A DNA stretch of 64,000 nucleotides from an uncultured Duncaniella sp. (GTDB lineage: Bacteria; Bacteroidota; Bacteroidia; Bacteroidales; Muribaculaceae), in NCBI GenBank assembly GCA_910577335.1, contig CAJTMJ010000017.1, positions 1 through 64,000 of the forward strand, in the 5' to 3' direction. Below are positions 33,981 to 42,913 of this stretch, one piece after another (position 1 is the first letter of the stretch; the number at the start of each line of letters is the position of its first letter). The translations under genes and the position numbers were made by a program. The notes under the pieces are model-generated. The model was not told where the DNA came from and did not search any database. It saw only the letters and a program-made list of their open reading frames with translations.

Positions 33981-34015
33981 ATGGGGCTTTTTCAGCCCCT
34001 CATTCTTTTTATTAT
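33981..34015 (+). terminator. Intrinsic terminator after nrdG
   Basis: A GGGGCT/AGCCCC stem (33983-33988 with 33994-33999, loop TTTTC) is followed by CATTCTTTTTATT. It also lies just before the end of the convergent mlaF gene and may work in both directions. Confidence 0.65.
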
Positions 34016-34029
34016 ACTAAATATAGATA

Positions 34030-34800
34030 TCACTTATGTTCGTGGGATAGGACGTATGCTTTGACTTTTTGGAACAGGTCGTTGGCAAATACGAATTCAT
34101 TCAGAGCTTCGTTTGACGCTTTATAAATCTCATGCATGTCTCCGACCCATTCACGATATCCCTTGTTTATGAAAACGATGTTTTCACCGATTCCAAGAAC
34201 TGAGTTCATGTCATGGGTATTGATGATGGTGGTGATATTATACTCATGCGTTATGTCGCTGAGTAGCTCATCTATCAAGATGGATGTCCTTGGATCCAAT
34301 CCGGAGTTTGGCTCATCGCAAAACAGGTACTTGGGATTCAATGCTATCGCTCGTGCAATAGCCACACGCTTCTGCATACCGCCTGAAATCTCTGACGGAT
34401 ATTTCTTGTCAGCACCTTTCAGATTCACACGTTCGAGACAAAATTGTGCTCTGTCCTTAACCTCTGCCGGTGTCATATTGGTGAACATGGTGAGAGGGAA
34501 CATGACATTGCCAAGCACGGTCTCTGAGTCGAACAATGCAGAGCCTTGGAATAGCATGCCTATCTCCTTACGCAATTCCTTGGTTTGATTGACGTTCATC
34601 TGCATTAAATCTCGACCGTCATACAAAATTTCTCCTTCTTCGGGCTTTACAAGTCCGACAATGGATTTTACCAATACCGTTTTACCGGAACCGCTTTGAC
34701 CAATGATAAGATTTGTTTTGCCGGTGTAGAAGGTGGCACTGATATCGTGCAATATGGTTTTATCGTCAAATGACTTTGTGACGTTCTTAACTTCTATCAT
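34030..34800 (-). CDS. mlaF: Mla-type phospholipid ABC transporter, ATP-binding subunit
   Basis: The 256-residue ABC ATPase has Walker A IIGQSGSGKTVLVK (about 33-46), signature EISGGMQKRVAIARA (about 140-155), and Walker B YLFCDEPNSGLDP. The SGGMQKR signature and the pairing with an MlaE permease mark the MlaF/Ttg2A group, which moves phospholipids between inner and outer membrane. It overlaps mlaE by 4 nt (ATGA). No MCE (mlaD) gene is in the window. Confidence 0.92.
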   Translation of the reverse strand: MIEVKNVTKSFDDKTILHDISATFYTGKTNLIIGQSGSGKTVLVKSIVGLVKPEEGEILYDGRDLMQMNVNQTKELRKEIGMLFQGSALFDSETVLGNVMFPLTMFTNMTPAEVKDRAQFCLERVNLKGADKKYPSEISGGMQKRVAIARAIALNPKYLFCDEPNSGLDPRTSILIDELLSDITHEYNITTIINTHDMNSVLGIGENIVFINKGYREWVGDMHEIYKASNEALNEFVFANDLFQKVKAYVLSHEHK

Positions 34801-35546
34801 TGTAGCAGTAATTTGGTAAGTACGACATCAAGAAGCAAAATCAGAATACTTGAAGCTACCACGGCATTTGTGGATGCCTTACCGACTTCAAGCGCTCCGC
34901 CATGAACGAAATATCCGTAAAAGGCAGCGACGGAAGTTATGATAAATGAGAAGAACAATGACTTGATAAGTCCGTACCACACATACCATTCTTGGAACAT
35001 TGTCTGCAGTCCGTATACAAAACGGCTTAGCGGGATTATATCAGTGAAAATAGCAATGAAGAAACCGCCAAGGAATGATGTGAAAATACAGAATACAACC
35101 AATATAGGCATGTAGAACAAAAAGCCTATCACTTTCGGAAGCACAAGAAAATTCGCCGAGTTCACACCCATGATATCAAGAGCGTCTATCTGCTCGGTGA
35201 CTCGCATAGTGCCTATTTCAGACGCTATGTTAGACCCGACTTTACCTGCTAATATAAGGCAGAGGATAGAGTTGGAGAACTCAAGAAGAATAATCTCACG
35301 AGTGGCTAAACCTGTCGAGTAGGCAGGTATGAGAGGTGAGACAGTGTTGATTTCCATCTGGATGGTGATCACAGCTCCGATAAACAGAGATATGACAATG
35401 ACCAGTGGAATGGAATCTACACCAAGTTTTGATATCTCAAAAAAAGTTCTTGAAAAGAATGTTTTCCATCGGTCAGGGATGGAAAACACTCTCCCCATGA
35501 ATATGCAGTATTTGCCAAAAGAGGCTAAGGATTCGGAAATAATCAT
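34797..35546 (-). CDS. mlaE: Mla-type ABC transporter permease
   Basis: The 249-residue MlaE/YrbE permease has five predicted membrane helices. LVIVISLFIGAVITIQMEIN, EFSNSILCLILAGKVGSNIASEIGTMRVTEQIDALDIMG (in parts: AGKVGSNIASEIGTMR and QIDALDIMGVN) is the family's most conserved stretch. It works with MlaF, encoded 4 nt overlapping, and an MCE substrate-binding protein that is not in this window. Confidence 0.93.
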   Translation of the reverse strand: MIISESLASFGKYCIFMGRVFSIPDRWKTFFSRTFFEISKLGVDSIPLVIVISLFIGAVITIQMEINTVSPLIPAYSTGLATREIILLEFSNSILCLILAGKVGSNIASEIGTMRVTEQIDALDIMGVNSANFLVLPKVIGFLFYMPILVVFCIFTSFLGGFFIAIFTDIIPLSRFVYGLQTMFQEWYVWYGLIKSLFFSFIITSVAAFYGYFVHGGALEVGKASTNAVVASSILILLLDVVLTKLLLQ

Positions 35547-35567
35547 AGAGTCTTATTTAGATTATGG

Positions 35568-35575
35568 CAAAAGTA
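35568..35575 (-). promoter_or_regulatory. -7 promoter element of mlaEF
   Basis: On the minus strand this is TACTTTTG. The predicted start near 35562 leaves a leader of about 15 nt. The -33 position reads TCTT. Confidence 0.4.
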
Positions 35576-35641
35576 ACCAATTTTTCTTGAGGTATAAGAA
35601 AGAATTGCTATAATTGACCATAAATTTGGTGAAAAAGGAAG

Positions 35642-37003
35642 TTATTTCAGCTTGGTGATTAGATTATCAACCGAAAGTTCTTCCTGATTACCGGTAATCA
35701 TATCTTTCAATGTTACGGTATTGTTTGCCAATTCTGTTTCACCAATAATAGCAACGTAGGGGATACCGAGGGAGTCGGCACGTCCCATCTGCTTTTTCAT
35801 TTTTGATGAATCGGGATATATCTCACATGCTATTCCGGCTTCCCGGAGCTGTTTGATTATAGCGAGTGATCTTGCAGCTTCCTCAACACCGAAATTGGTA
35901 AACATAACTTTTGCGGAGCCTGTGATATCGTTAGGGTATAGGTTGAGAGCGTTAAGCACGTCATATATACGGTCAGCACCAAATGAAATTCCGACTCCGG
36001 AAACTCCCGGAAGCCCGAACACACCGGTGAGATTATCATAACGACCACCACCTGTGATACTGCCAATTTCAACATCCTGAGCCTTAACTTCAATTATGGT
36101 TCCGGTGTAGTAGTTCAAACCACGGGCAAGTGAGACATCAAGTTCGAGTTTTGCCTTCAGACCGAGACGTTCGGTTCCGTTCATCACTTCACGGAGTTCG
36201 GCAACACCCTTAAGTCCGATTTCACTGGTTGAAAGTAATTGCGATAACTTTTCAAGGCGTTCTTCGTTTGTGCCTTCCAAAGTGATTATCGGGGTGATTT
36301 TATCTATTGATTCGTCAGAGAGTCCACGTTCTCTAAGCTCATTCTTCACATTTTCAAGCCCGATTTTGTCAATCTTGTCTATAGCAACAGTGATATCCAC
36401 TATCTTGTCGGGCTCGCCTATTAATTCCGCTATACCGGCAAGAATCTTACGATTATTCAGCTTGATGGTTATGTTGATTTTTAATCTTCTGAATACCTCG
36501 TCAATAAGCTGCAAAAGTTCGATTTCATTTAAGAGTGAATCGGAACCAATTACATCGGCATCACACTGGTAAAATTCACGATAACGACCCTTCTGGGGGC
36601 GGTCAGCTCTCCATACTGGTTGAATCTGGAATCTTTTGAACGGGAACGACAAATCGTTTCTGTGCATCACCACGAATCTTGCGAATGGCACAGTCAAGTC
36701 ATATCTTAGACCTTTCTCGCACACCTGTCCAGCTAATTTAGGACACTCTCCAGCCTCGATGAGTTTCTGATCTACACCTCGAAGGAAATCCCCTGAATTC
36801 AATATTTTGAAAAGAAGTTTGTCACCTTCTTCTCCATATTTACCCATAAGAGTTGACAGGTTTTCCATAGCAGGAGTTTCGATCTGCTGGAATCCAAACA
36901 AATGGAACACACTTCTGATTGTGTCAAAGATATAATTTCTACGAGCCATTTCAGCGGGTGTAAAGTCTCTTGTCCCTTTGGGAATTGACGGTTTCTGAGC
37001 CAT
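35642..37003 (-). CDS. hisS: Histidyl-tRNA synthetase
   Basis: HisS charges tRNA-His. The 453-residue class II synthetase has motif 1 around IFDTIRSVFHLFGFQQIETPAME (in parts), motif 2 in YDLTVPFARFV and RFQIQPVWRADRPQKGRYREFYQ (in parts), the HisA-type LARGLNYYTGTIIEV, motif 3 GGRYDNL and GISFGADRI, and a C-terminal anticodon-binding domain (about 360-450). Its promoter overlaps that of the divergent nfo gene. Confidence 0.97.
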   Translation of the reverse strand: MAQKPSIPKGTRDFTPAEMARRNYIFDTIRSVFHLFGFQQIETPAMENLSTLMGKYGEEGDKLLFKILNSGDFLRGVDQKLIEAGECPKLAGQVCEKGLRYDLTVPFARFVVMHRNDLSFPFKRFQIQPVWRADRPQKGRYREFYQCDADVIGSDSLLNEIELLQLIDEVFRRLKINITIKLNNRKILAGIAELIGEPDKIVDITVAIDKIDKIGLENVKNELRERGLSDESIDKITPIITLEGTNEERLEKLSQLLSTSEIGLKGVAELREVMNGTERLGLKAKLELDVSLARGLNYYTGTIIEVKAQDVEIGSITGGGRYDNLTGVFGLPGVSGVGISFGADRIYDVLNALNLYPNDITGSAKVMFTNFGVEEAARSLAIIKQLREAGIACEIYPDSSKMKKQMGRADSLGIPYVAIIGETELANNTVTLKDMITGNQEELSVDNLITKLK

Positions 37004-37102
37004 TGGATATTCTAACTATGAAGTTGTTATCAATATTTCCGCATCTTTCAATTGTGTCGCTTTATCGGACGCAATAAGAATTGACGCAGATGTGTAAATT
37101 TG

Positions 37103-37134
37103 TTTGCAAAGATACGATTTATTTACTAAATTTG
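37103..37134 (+). promoter_or_regulatory. Promoter of nfo
   Basis: TTTG (37103-37106), 20 nt, TAAATTTG (37127-37134) match the Bacteroidota promoter exactly. The predicted start near 37140 gives about 23 nt of leader. The -33 TTTG shares its bases with the -7 element of the hisS promoter on the other strand. Confidence 0.65.
37107..37114 (-). promoter_or_regulatory. -7 promoter element of hisS
   Basis: On the minus strand this is TATCTTTG, matching TAnnTTTG. The predicted start near 37101 leaves about 98 nt of leader. It abuts the -33 element of the nfo promoter (37103-37106). The -33 for hisS is not a good TTTG. Confidence 0.5.
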
Positions 37135-37163
37135 CGTCAATTTAATGCGTAAACTCAAATTTA

Positions 37164-38021
37164 ATGAAATATATAGGAGCACATGTCTCGGCTGAGAAGG
37201 GTGTCGGCAATATACCTATCAACGCTCATCTCATTGGTGCAAAATCATTTGCGCTGTTTACCCGCAATCCGTCAAGGTGGACTTCAAAAGCCATAACGGA
37301 TGATGATGCGGCTAAATTCAAGGATAATTGCGTTAAATACGGATATACTCCCGACGTGATACTTCCTCATGATAGTTTCTTGATAAATTTGGGCTCTCCT
37401 GACCCTGAAAAGCTTAAAAAATCCCGTGAGGCATTTTTGGATGAACTGCAAAGATGTGAGCAATTAGGGCTGACCATGCTTAACTTCCATCCCGGAAGTC
37501 ACATGCGTGAAATTGAAACTGATGCATGTCTTGATTTGATTGCAGAATCCATAAATGACGCTTTGAGCAAATCGGTAGGCGTGAAGGCGGTGATAGAAAA
37601 TACTGCCGGTCAAGGTAGTAATTTGGGGTTCACATTTGAGCAGATAGCCCATATCATTGACAAAGTGGAGGATAAAAGCAGAGTGGGGGTATGTATCGAT
37701 ACCTGCCACGCTCATGCTGCTGGATATGACATGACATCTCCTGAAGCCTACGATGCTACTTGGAATGAATTTGAGCGTATTATAGGTTTCAAGTACCTTA
37801 GCGGAATGCATCTTAATGACACGTTGAAGGCTTTGGGTTCAAAGGTTGACCGCCACGCCTCGATTGCGAAAGGTGTGTTAGGAAAGGATTTTTGGGTCAG
37901 ATTGATGAATGATCCGCGCATGGATAATATCCCGATGATTCTTGAGACACCCGATGAGGTGAGATGGGATTATGAAATAAAATGGCTATATTCTTTGGTT
38001 AAGAAGAAAAAGAAGATGTAG
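37164..38021 (+). CDS. nfo: Deoxyribonuclease IV (AP endonuclease)
   Basis: Nfo (endonuclease IV) cuts DNA at abasic sites in base excision repair, using three zinc ions. The 285-residue TIM-barrel protein shows YIGAHVSAEKGVG at the start, the zinc ligands in NFHPGSH (about 109-115), IENTAGQGSNLG, GVCIDTCHAHAAGYD and GMHLNDTLKALGSKVDRHASI (in parts), and the final MILETPDE. All look intact. It is transcribed divergently from hisS. Confidence 0.96.
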   Translation: MKYIGAHVSAEKGVGNIPINAHLIGAKSFALFTRNPSRWTSKAITDDDAAKFKDNCVKYGYTPDVILPHDSFLINLGSPDPEKLKKSREAFLDELQRCEQLGLTMLNFHPGSHMREIETDACLDLIAESINDALSKSVGVKAVIENTAGQGSNLGFTFEQIAHIIDKVEDKSRVGVCIDTCHAHAAGYDMTSPEAYDATWNEFERIIGFKYLSGMHLNDTLKALGSKVDRHASIAKGVLGKDFWVRLMNDPRMDNIPMILETPDEVRWDYEIKWLYSLVKKKKKM

Positions 38022-38121
38022 TCATACTGTTTGTATACTGGTCGGCGACAGGTTAAACATTGCCGGATTTTACGATTAATAGGAATTTTCAGATTATATC
38101 ATACCTTATATTTAATTAGAA

Positions 38122-39486
38122 ATGATAAAAAACAAACCAGACCAAAGTTTTGGGAAACTATGGAACTTAAGTTTTGGGTTCTTCGGCGTGCAGATTGCAT
38201 ACGCTCTGCAAAGCGCCAACATTTCTCGTATATTTGCCACATTGGGTGCTGATCCCCACTCGTTAAGCTATTTTTGGCTTCTACCACCGATTGCCGGTTT
38301 GATAATTCAACCGATAGTAGGTGCTCTTAGCGATAAAACTTGGTGTAGATTCGGCCGCCGTCTTCCATATCTGATTGTAGGAGCTGTAATGGCTGTCATT
38401 GTGATGTGCCTTCTCCCTAATGCCGGCAGTTTCCATTTTGCAGTTGCGGGCGCATTAGTGTTCGGAGCGTTTGCACTTATGTTTCTTGATCTGTCAATCA
38501 ATATCTCCATGCAGCCGTTTAAGATGCTTGTTGGCGATATGGTTAATGAGAAGCAGAAAGGTCTTGCATACTCAATTCAGAGTTTCCTTTGCAATGCCGG
38601 GTCGGTAGTGGGTTATGTATTCCCGTTCATGTTGGCATGGTTTGGAATAAGCAATATAGCTGATGGAAATCAGGTGCCTGATTCAGTGTCATACTCTTTC
38701 TATATCGGTGCTGCAATTTTGATTCTGTGTGTCCTTTATACTTTCTGGAAGGTTAAGGAAATGCCTCCGAAAGAATATGCCGAGTATCATGGCATTACAG
38801 AGTGTAAAGAAGAGGAAAAAACAAATGTGTTTAAGCTTTTGGCAAAAGCTCCCAAAGTGTTCTGGACTGTTGGGTTGGTACAGTTCTTCTGTTGGGGCGC
38901 TTTCATGTATATGTGGACATATACCACCGGTGGTGTGGCTGAACAAGCTTTTGGCTGGCTTCCCGGCGAAGGGACTCAGACCGCTTCTTATCAGGAAGCA
39001 GGTAACTGGACAGGTTTGCTTTTTGCTGTTCAAGCCATTGGTTCTGTAATATGGGCTGCTTTCATCCCACGATTTAATAATCATAAATTCGTATATGCTC
39101 TCAGTTTGATTATTGGTGGAGTCGGATTTATCTCTTCAATGTTCTTCACTGATAAATATTTACTCTTTATATCGTTCTTTATGGTTGGCGCCGCATGGGC
39201 AGCTATGCTTGCACTTCCATTTACTATTTTGACTAACTCTATCTCAGGTCGTCACATGGGTACTTACCTCGGACTATTTAACGGTACAATCACAATCCCG
39301 CAGATTGTGGCTGCTGCTCTCGGTGGTGTTGTCTTCACTCTTGTCGGAGGAGCCGCACATCATCAGATAAATATGATCGGGCTTGCCGGAGTACTTCTTA
39401 TCGTAGGTGCGTTCTGCGTGTTCTTTATCAAAGAGACTTACGCTGAAACTATGGCTGAGGTGAGAGAACATTTTGAAGAGGAATAA
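38122..39486 (+). CDS. MFS transporter, SLC45/GPH-type sugar symporter
   Basis: The 454-residue membrane protein has about twelve helices. The loop GALSDKTWCRFGRRLPYL (about 65-85) is the conserved GPH/MFS cation-sugar motif (DKTxxRxGRRRPF-type). Similar proteins in Bacteroidota import maltose or sucrose by cation symport. The substrate is unassigned here and no sus-type neighbours are present. A strong terminator follows. Confidence 0.87.
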   Translation: MIKNKPDQSFGKLWNLSFGFFGVQIAYALQSANISRIFATLGADPHSLSYFWLLPPIAGLIIQPIVGALSDKTWCRFGRRLPYLIVGAVMAVIVMCLLPNAGSFHFAVAGALVFGAFALMFLDLSINISMQPFKMLVGDMVNEKQKGLAYSIQSFLCNAGSVVGYVFPFMLAWFGISNIADGNQVPDSVSYSFYIGAAILILCVLYTFWKVKEMPPKEYAEYHGITECKEEEKTNVFKLLAKAPKVFWTVGLVQFFCWGAFMYMWTYTTGGVAEQAFGWLPGEGTQTASYQEAGNWTGLLFAVQAIGSVIWAAFIPRFNNHKFVYALSLIIGGVGFISSMFFTDKYLLFISFFMVGAAWAAMLALPFTILTNSISGRHMGTYLGLFNGTITIPQIVAAALGGVVFTLVGGAAHHQINMIGLAGVLLIVGAFCVFFIKETYAETMAEVREHFEEE

Positions 39487-39517
39487 ATCAGCTCACGTAA
39501 ATTCCATAAAATAGTCA

Positions 39518-39562
39518 GCACCCGGGACAGTTATAAGTAACTATCCCGGGTGCATTTTATAT
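39518..39562. terminator. Terminator between the sugar transporter and the MATE gene
   Basis: A 10-bp GC-rich stem GCACCCGGGA (39518-39527) pairs with TCCCGGGTGC (39544-39553), with ATTTTATATTG after it on the plus strand and a TGACTATTTTAT on the minus strand. It lies between convergent genes and probably serves both. Confidence 0.7.
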
Positions 39563-39585
39563 TGTAAGGGTGGATTTATGGATTA

Positions 39586-40893
39586 TTAAATGATGGTGTT
39601 GGTTTTAGGTCTGATGCGATGCCGTAATAACGTCAGTATTATTCCGCGTGTGAGCAGATAAGCTATGAAGGCTATCCATAAACCATGATTTCCTAACCGA
39701 TGGAATAGAGTGAAGTACATTATAAAATATATGGCGGTAGAAGTTGCCATGGATATAAGCATGGCTCGTGTTTGTGTGGCACCTATAAATATACCGTCCC
39801 ATGTGAATGATGCAAATCCGGCGAACGGTATTGCGATTACCCAATAGTAGTATTCTTTGGAATGTTCCACTATTACATCATCGGTAGTCATGATGCTCAT
39901 CAGTGAACTTCCTCCAAGGAAGTAGATAATTGAGAATATCACTGCCATTAGTGTTCCCCATTTAAACAGGGCATTTATACATGTATGTAGACCCGTTTTA
40001 TTTCCTGCGCCTATGAAATTGCCGCAGAGTGATTCTCCTGCAAATGCGAATCCATCCATGAAATATGAAAACAGGATGAAGAACTGCATAAGCAATGTAT
40101 TTACGGCTAAAATTATGGTGCCTTGTTGGGAGCCTACTCTGGTAAACCATACTGTTACTGCTATAAGACAGAGTGTGCGCAGAAAGATATCGGTATTTAT
40201 TGAAAAGAACCGTTTAAGCTCTTTGGAATCGACAATGACTCTGATTGGAGGGATGGTAGGGTGGTATTTTTTATAGGCTATGATCATTCCGATTATCAGC
40301 CCTATCCATTGAGCGGATAAAGTGCCTGTCGCCACGCCTGATATTTTTAATTTGAACACGAATACAAGTATCAGGCTTACCACAATGTTGGTAATGTTTA
40401 TGATGAATGATACCCACATCGGAGCTTTGGCATTCTTAAGCCCGAGAAACCATCCCGACAGCGAATAAGTGCATAGTACCGCAGGTGCACCCCACACGAG
40501 AATTGAAAAATACAGGTCGGCAAGCTCACGTGTTTCCTTCTCAACCTCCATGAAATCCAATGCATATTTGCATATTACATTTTGCAGCAGTATAATGATG
40601 AGTGAGGCAATTATGGCGACTAACAACCCTCGTATGAGCACCAGATTGCTCTCTATGCCATTATCGGCACCGTTGGCTTGCGCTGTCAATCCGCTTGATC
40701 CCATGCGCAGAAACGCAAACAACCAGTACATCATGTTGAATAATGTACCGCCAACTGCGATAGCGGCTATGTAGACAGGGCTCCCCATATGACCAACAAT
40801 CACCACATCCATTAAAGCAAGTAATGGAGTGGTGATATTGGTTATAATCGAAGGAATGGCGAGTGCCAATATCTCACGATTAATTTTCTGCAT
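39586..40893 (-). CDS. MATE family efflux transporter, DinF type
   Basis: The 435-residue protein has twelve predicted helices in two MATE halves. The start AIPSIITNITTPLLALMDVVIVGHMG and FAFLRMGSSGLTAQANGADN (in parts) are typical of DinF-like Na+/H+-drug antiporters. No substrate can be inferred. It follows the OPT gene by 7 nt on the minus strand, downstream of lysC and lysA, which may be an accident of gene order. Confidence 0.9.
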   Translation of the reverse strand: MQKINREILALAIPSIITNITTPLLALMDVVIVGHMGSPVYIAAIAVGGTLFNMMYWLFAFLRMGSSGLTAQANGADNGIESNLVLIRGLLVAIIASLIIILLQNVICKYALDFMEVEKETRELADLYFSILVWGAPAVLCTYSLSGWFLGLKNAKAPMWVSFIINITNIVVSLILVFVFKLKISGVATGTLSAQWIGLIIGMIIAYKKYHPTIPPIRVIVDSKELKRFFSINTDIFLRTLCLIAVTVWFTRVGSQQGTIILAVNTLLMQFFILFSYFMDGFAFAGESLCGNFIGAGNKTGLHTCINALFKWGTLMAVIFSIIYFLGGSSLMSIMTTDDVIVEHSKEYYYWVIAIPFAGFASFTWDGIFIGATQTRAMLISMATSTAIYFIMYFTLFHRLGNHGLWIAFIAYLLTRGIILTLLRHRIRPKTNTII

Positions 40894-40900
40894 ATTCGAA

Positions 40901-42886
40901 TTATCTCTTGATCCTCATTGAATCCCAAATGAGATAAACAATTAATAACGCATAAACTGCAAGTCCTGCCCATTGTACTGAGATGGCTGCCATAGGATTG
41001 GAGTATTCGAATCCAAGGAAGCGTGTCAGTGCGGCGAATACACCGAACAATGCACCACCAGCAATAAGACCGGATGAAATAAGTGTGCCTCTGTCACGGC
41101 GAGCATCGTTTATAGCCTTGTCGTTAGAACGTGTGCCTACAAACCAAGCGATGGCTCCACCTACCAAAAGCGGTGTATTGAGTGACAACGGTATGAACAT
41201 ACCGAGGCAGAATGCGAGAGCAGGAACTCCGAGCCAGTTCAGGAGCAATGCGAGAATTGCTCCGACCATGTAGAGAATCCAAGGAGTGTCACCACCCATC
41301 ATCAGTGGCTCTATAACCTTTGCCATAGCGTTTGCTTGTGGAGCAACGAGCGCATTCTCACCTGTGAATCCGTATACCTGATTCAGAAGTAATATCACAC
41401 CGCCTACGGTTGCTGCAGAAACCAGTGTGCCGAGGAATTTCCAGCTTTCCTGTTTACGGGGAGTTGAACCAAGCCAGTATCCTACCTTAAGGTCTGTCAC
41501 AAATCCTCCAGCCATTGACAGTGCAGTACAAACGACACCGCCTATTACCATTGATGCAACTATGCCGGAAGTGCCGCTAAGACCTATACCCACAAAGATT
41601 GCCGAGGCTATGATAAGGGTCATCAAAGTCATGCCCGATACAGGATTTGAACCGACTATCGCAATAGCGTTAGCAGCCACGGTGGTGAATAAGAATGCTA
41701 TCAGTGTGACAACAATCCATGCCACCAAAGCCTGCCAGAATGTATGGATAACTCCGAACCAGAAGAATAAGAGTACGGCTGCAAGAGCAATCGCAATGAA
41801 GAACACTATATGCTTCATTGATATGTCAGTCTGCCAGCGGATGGTCTTTCCCTCGCTTTTGTTACCTTTTAATTCACGACCGGCGAGTCCTACAGCCTCA
41901 CGGATGATGCCCCATGATTTAACTATACCTATAATACCAGCCATGGCGATACCTCCGATACCTATCAGACGGGCGTAGTCGCTAAAGATGACATTGGGAG
42001 CCAATGCGGTGATTTCAGGTGAGCCGTATGTTCCGAACAAGGGGATGATTACCCACCACACAAATATTGAACCGGCAAATATTATAAACGCATACTTAAG
42101 ACCGATGATGTAACCGAGACCGAGTACAGCCGCTCCGGTGTTGCAACTAAGTGCGAGTTTGGTTTTAGCGGCAAGGGTTTGTCCCCAGTTGGTTACCATT
42201 GTGTCAAGTGTGCCTGCCCACCAGCCGAATGTCTCTACAAGGTAGTCATATATGCCACCGATGAGCGAAGCCACGACGAGAGTTTTGGCTTGTCCGTCAT
42301 TCTTGGCTGATGCCTTTCCGAGTCCGCTTGCAAGCACCTGAGTGGTAGCGGTGGCTTCAGGGAAAGGATATTTGCCATGCATATCCTTTACGAAATATTT
42401 ACGGAAAGGAATGAAGAACAGTATACCTAACACACCGCCAAGAAGAGAGCTACAGAAAATTTCAAGGAAGTTAACTGTGATGTCGGGGTATTTAGCCTGT
42501 AGGATATAAAGTGCGGGGAGAGTGAAAATGGCACCGGCTACAATCACACCGGAACAAGCTCCGATTGACTGTATGATGACATTTTGACCAAGCGGATTAT
42601 CTTTCTTTAATGCGCTTGAAAGACCCACAGCAATAATAGCAATAGGTATGGCTGCTTCAAATACTTGTCCGACCTTAAGCCCAAGATAAGCTGCAGCCGC
42701 ACTAAATATTATCGCCAAGATCAAACCCATAGTGACAGAGTAAGGTGTCACTTCGGGATAATCATGCGCAGGGTGCATGATGGGACGATAGGTCTCATCT
42801 TTGCCCAACTCACGAAACGCGTTTTCAGGTAATTCAAGAGGATCCGCATCACGGTAAACTTCCTCTTGGATAGATTTGTCTGACAT
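40901..42886 (-). CDS. OPT family oligopeptide transporter
   Basis: The 661-residue membrane protein has about sixteen helices. The OPT signature is seen in TPYSVTMGLILAIIFSAAAAYLGLKVGQVFEAAIPIAIIA (in parts) and VLASGLGKASAKNDGQAK; TGYLAGSNPVSGMT-like NPVSGMTLMTLI and GGFVTDLKVGYWLG occur later. Members take up oligopeptides or metal chelates with protons. It lies 27 nt after lysA, so it may be in the same transcript. Confidence 0.92.
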   Translation of the reverse strand: MSDKSIQEEVYRDADPLELPENAFRELGKDETYRPIMHPAHDYPEVTPYSVTMGLILAIIFSAAAAYLGLKVGQVFEAAIPIAIIAVGLSSALKKDNPLGQNVIIQSIGACSGVIVAGAIFTLPALYILQAKYPDITVNFLEIFCSSLLGGVLGILFFIPFRKYFVKDMHGKYPFPEATATTQVLASGLGKASAKNDGQAKTLVVASLIGGIYDYLVETFGWWAGTLDTMVTNWGQTLAAKTKLALSCNTGAAVLGLGYIIGLKYAFIIFAGSIFVWWVIIPLFGTYGSPEITALAPNVIFSDYARLIGIGGIAMAGIIGIVKSWGIIREAVGLAGRELKGNKSEGKTIRWQTDISMKHIVFFIAIALAAVLLFFWFGVIHTFWQALVAWIVVTLIAFLFTTVAANAIAIVGSNPVSGMTLMTLIIASAIFVGIGLSGTSGIVASMVIGGVVCTALSMAGGFVTDLKVGYWLGSTPRKQESWKFLGTLVSAATVGGVILLLNQVYGFTGENALVAPQANAMAKVIEPLMMGGDTPWILYMVGAILALLLNWLGVPALAFCLGMFIPLSLNTPLLVGGAIAWFVGTRSNDKAINDARRDRGTLISSGLIAGGALFGVFAALTRFLGFEYSNPMAAISVQWAGLAVYALLIVYLIWDSMRIKR

Positions 42887-42913
42887 AATGTGAAAAATCT
42901 GTTAGATTATTGG

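Noticed and set aside
41427..41978. 183-residue plus-strand frame antisense to the OPT transporter
   Set aside because: It is Pro/Thr/Ala-rich, as expected for the reverse of a membrane-protein gene, and has no support.
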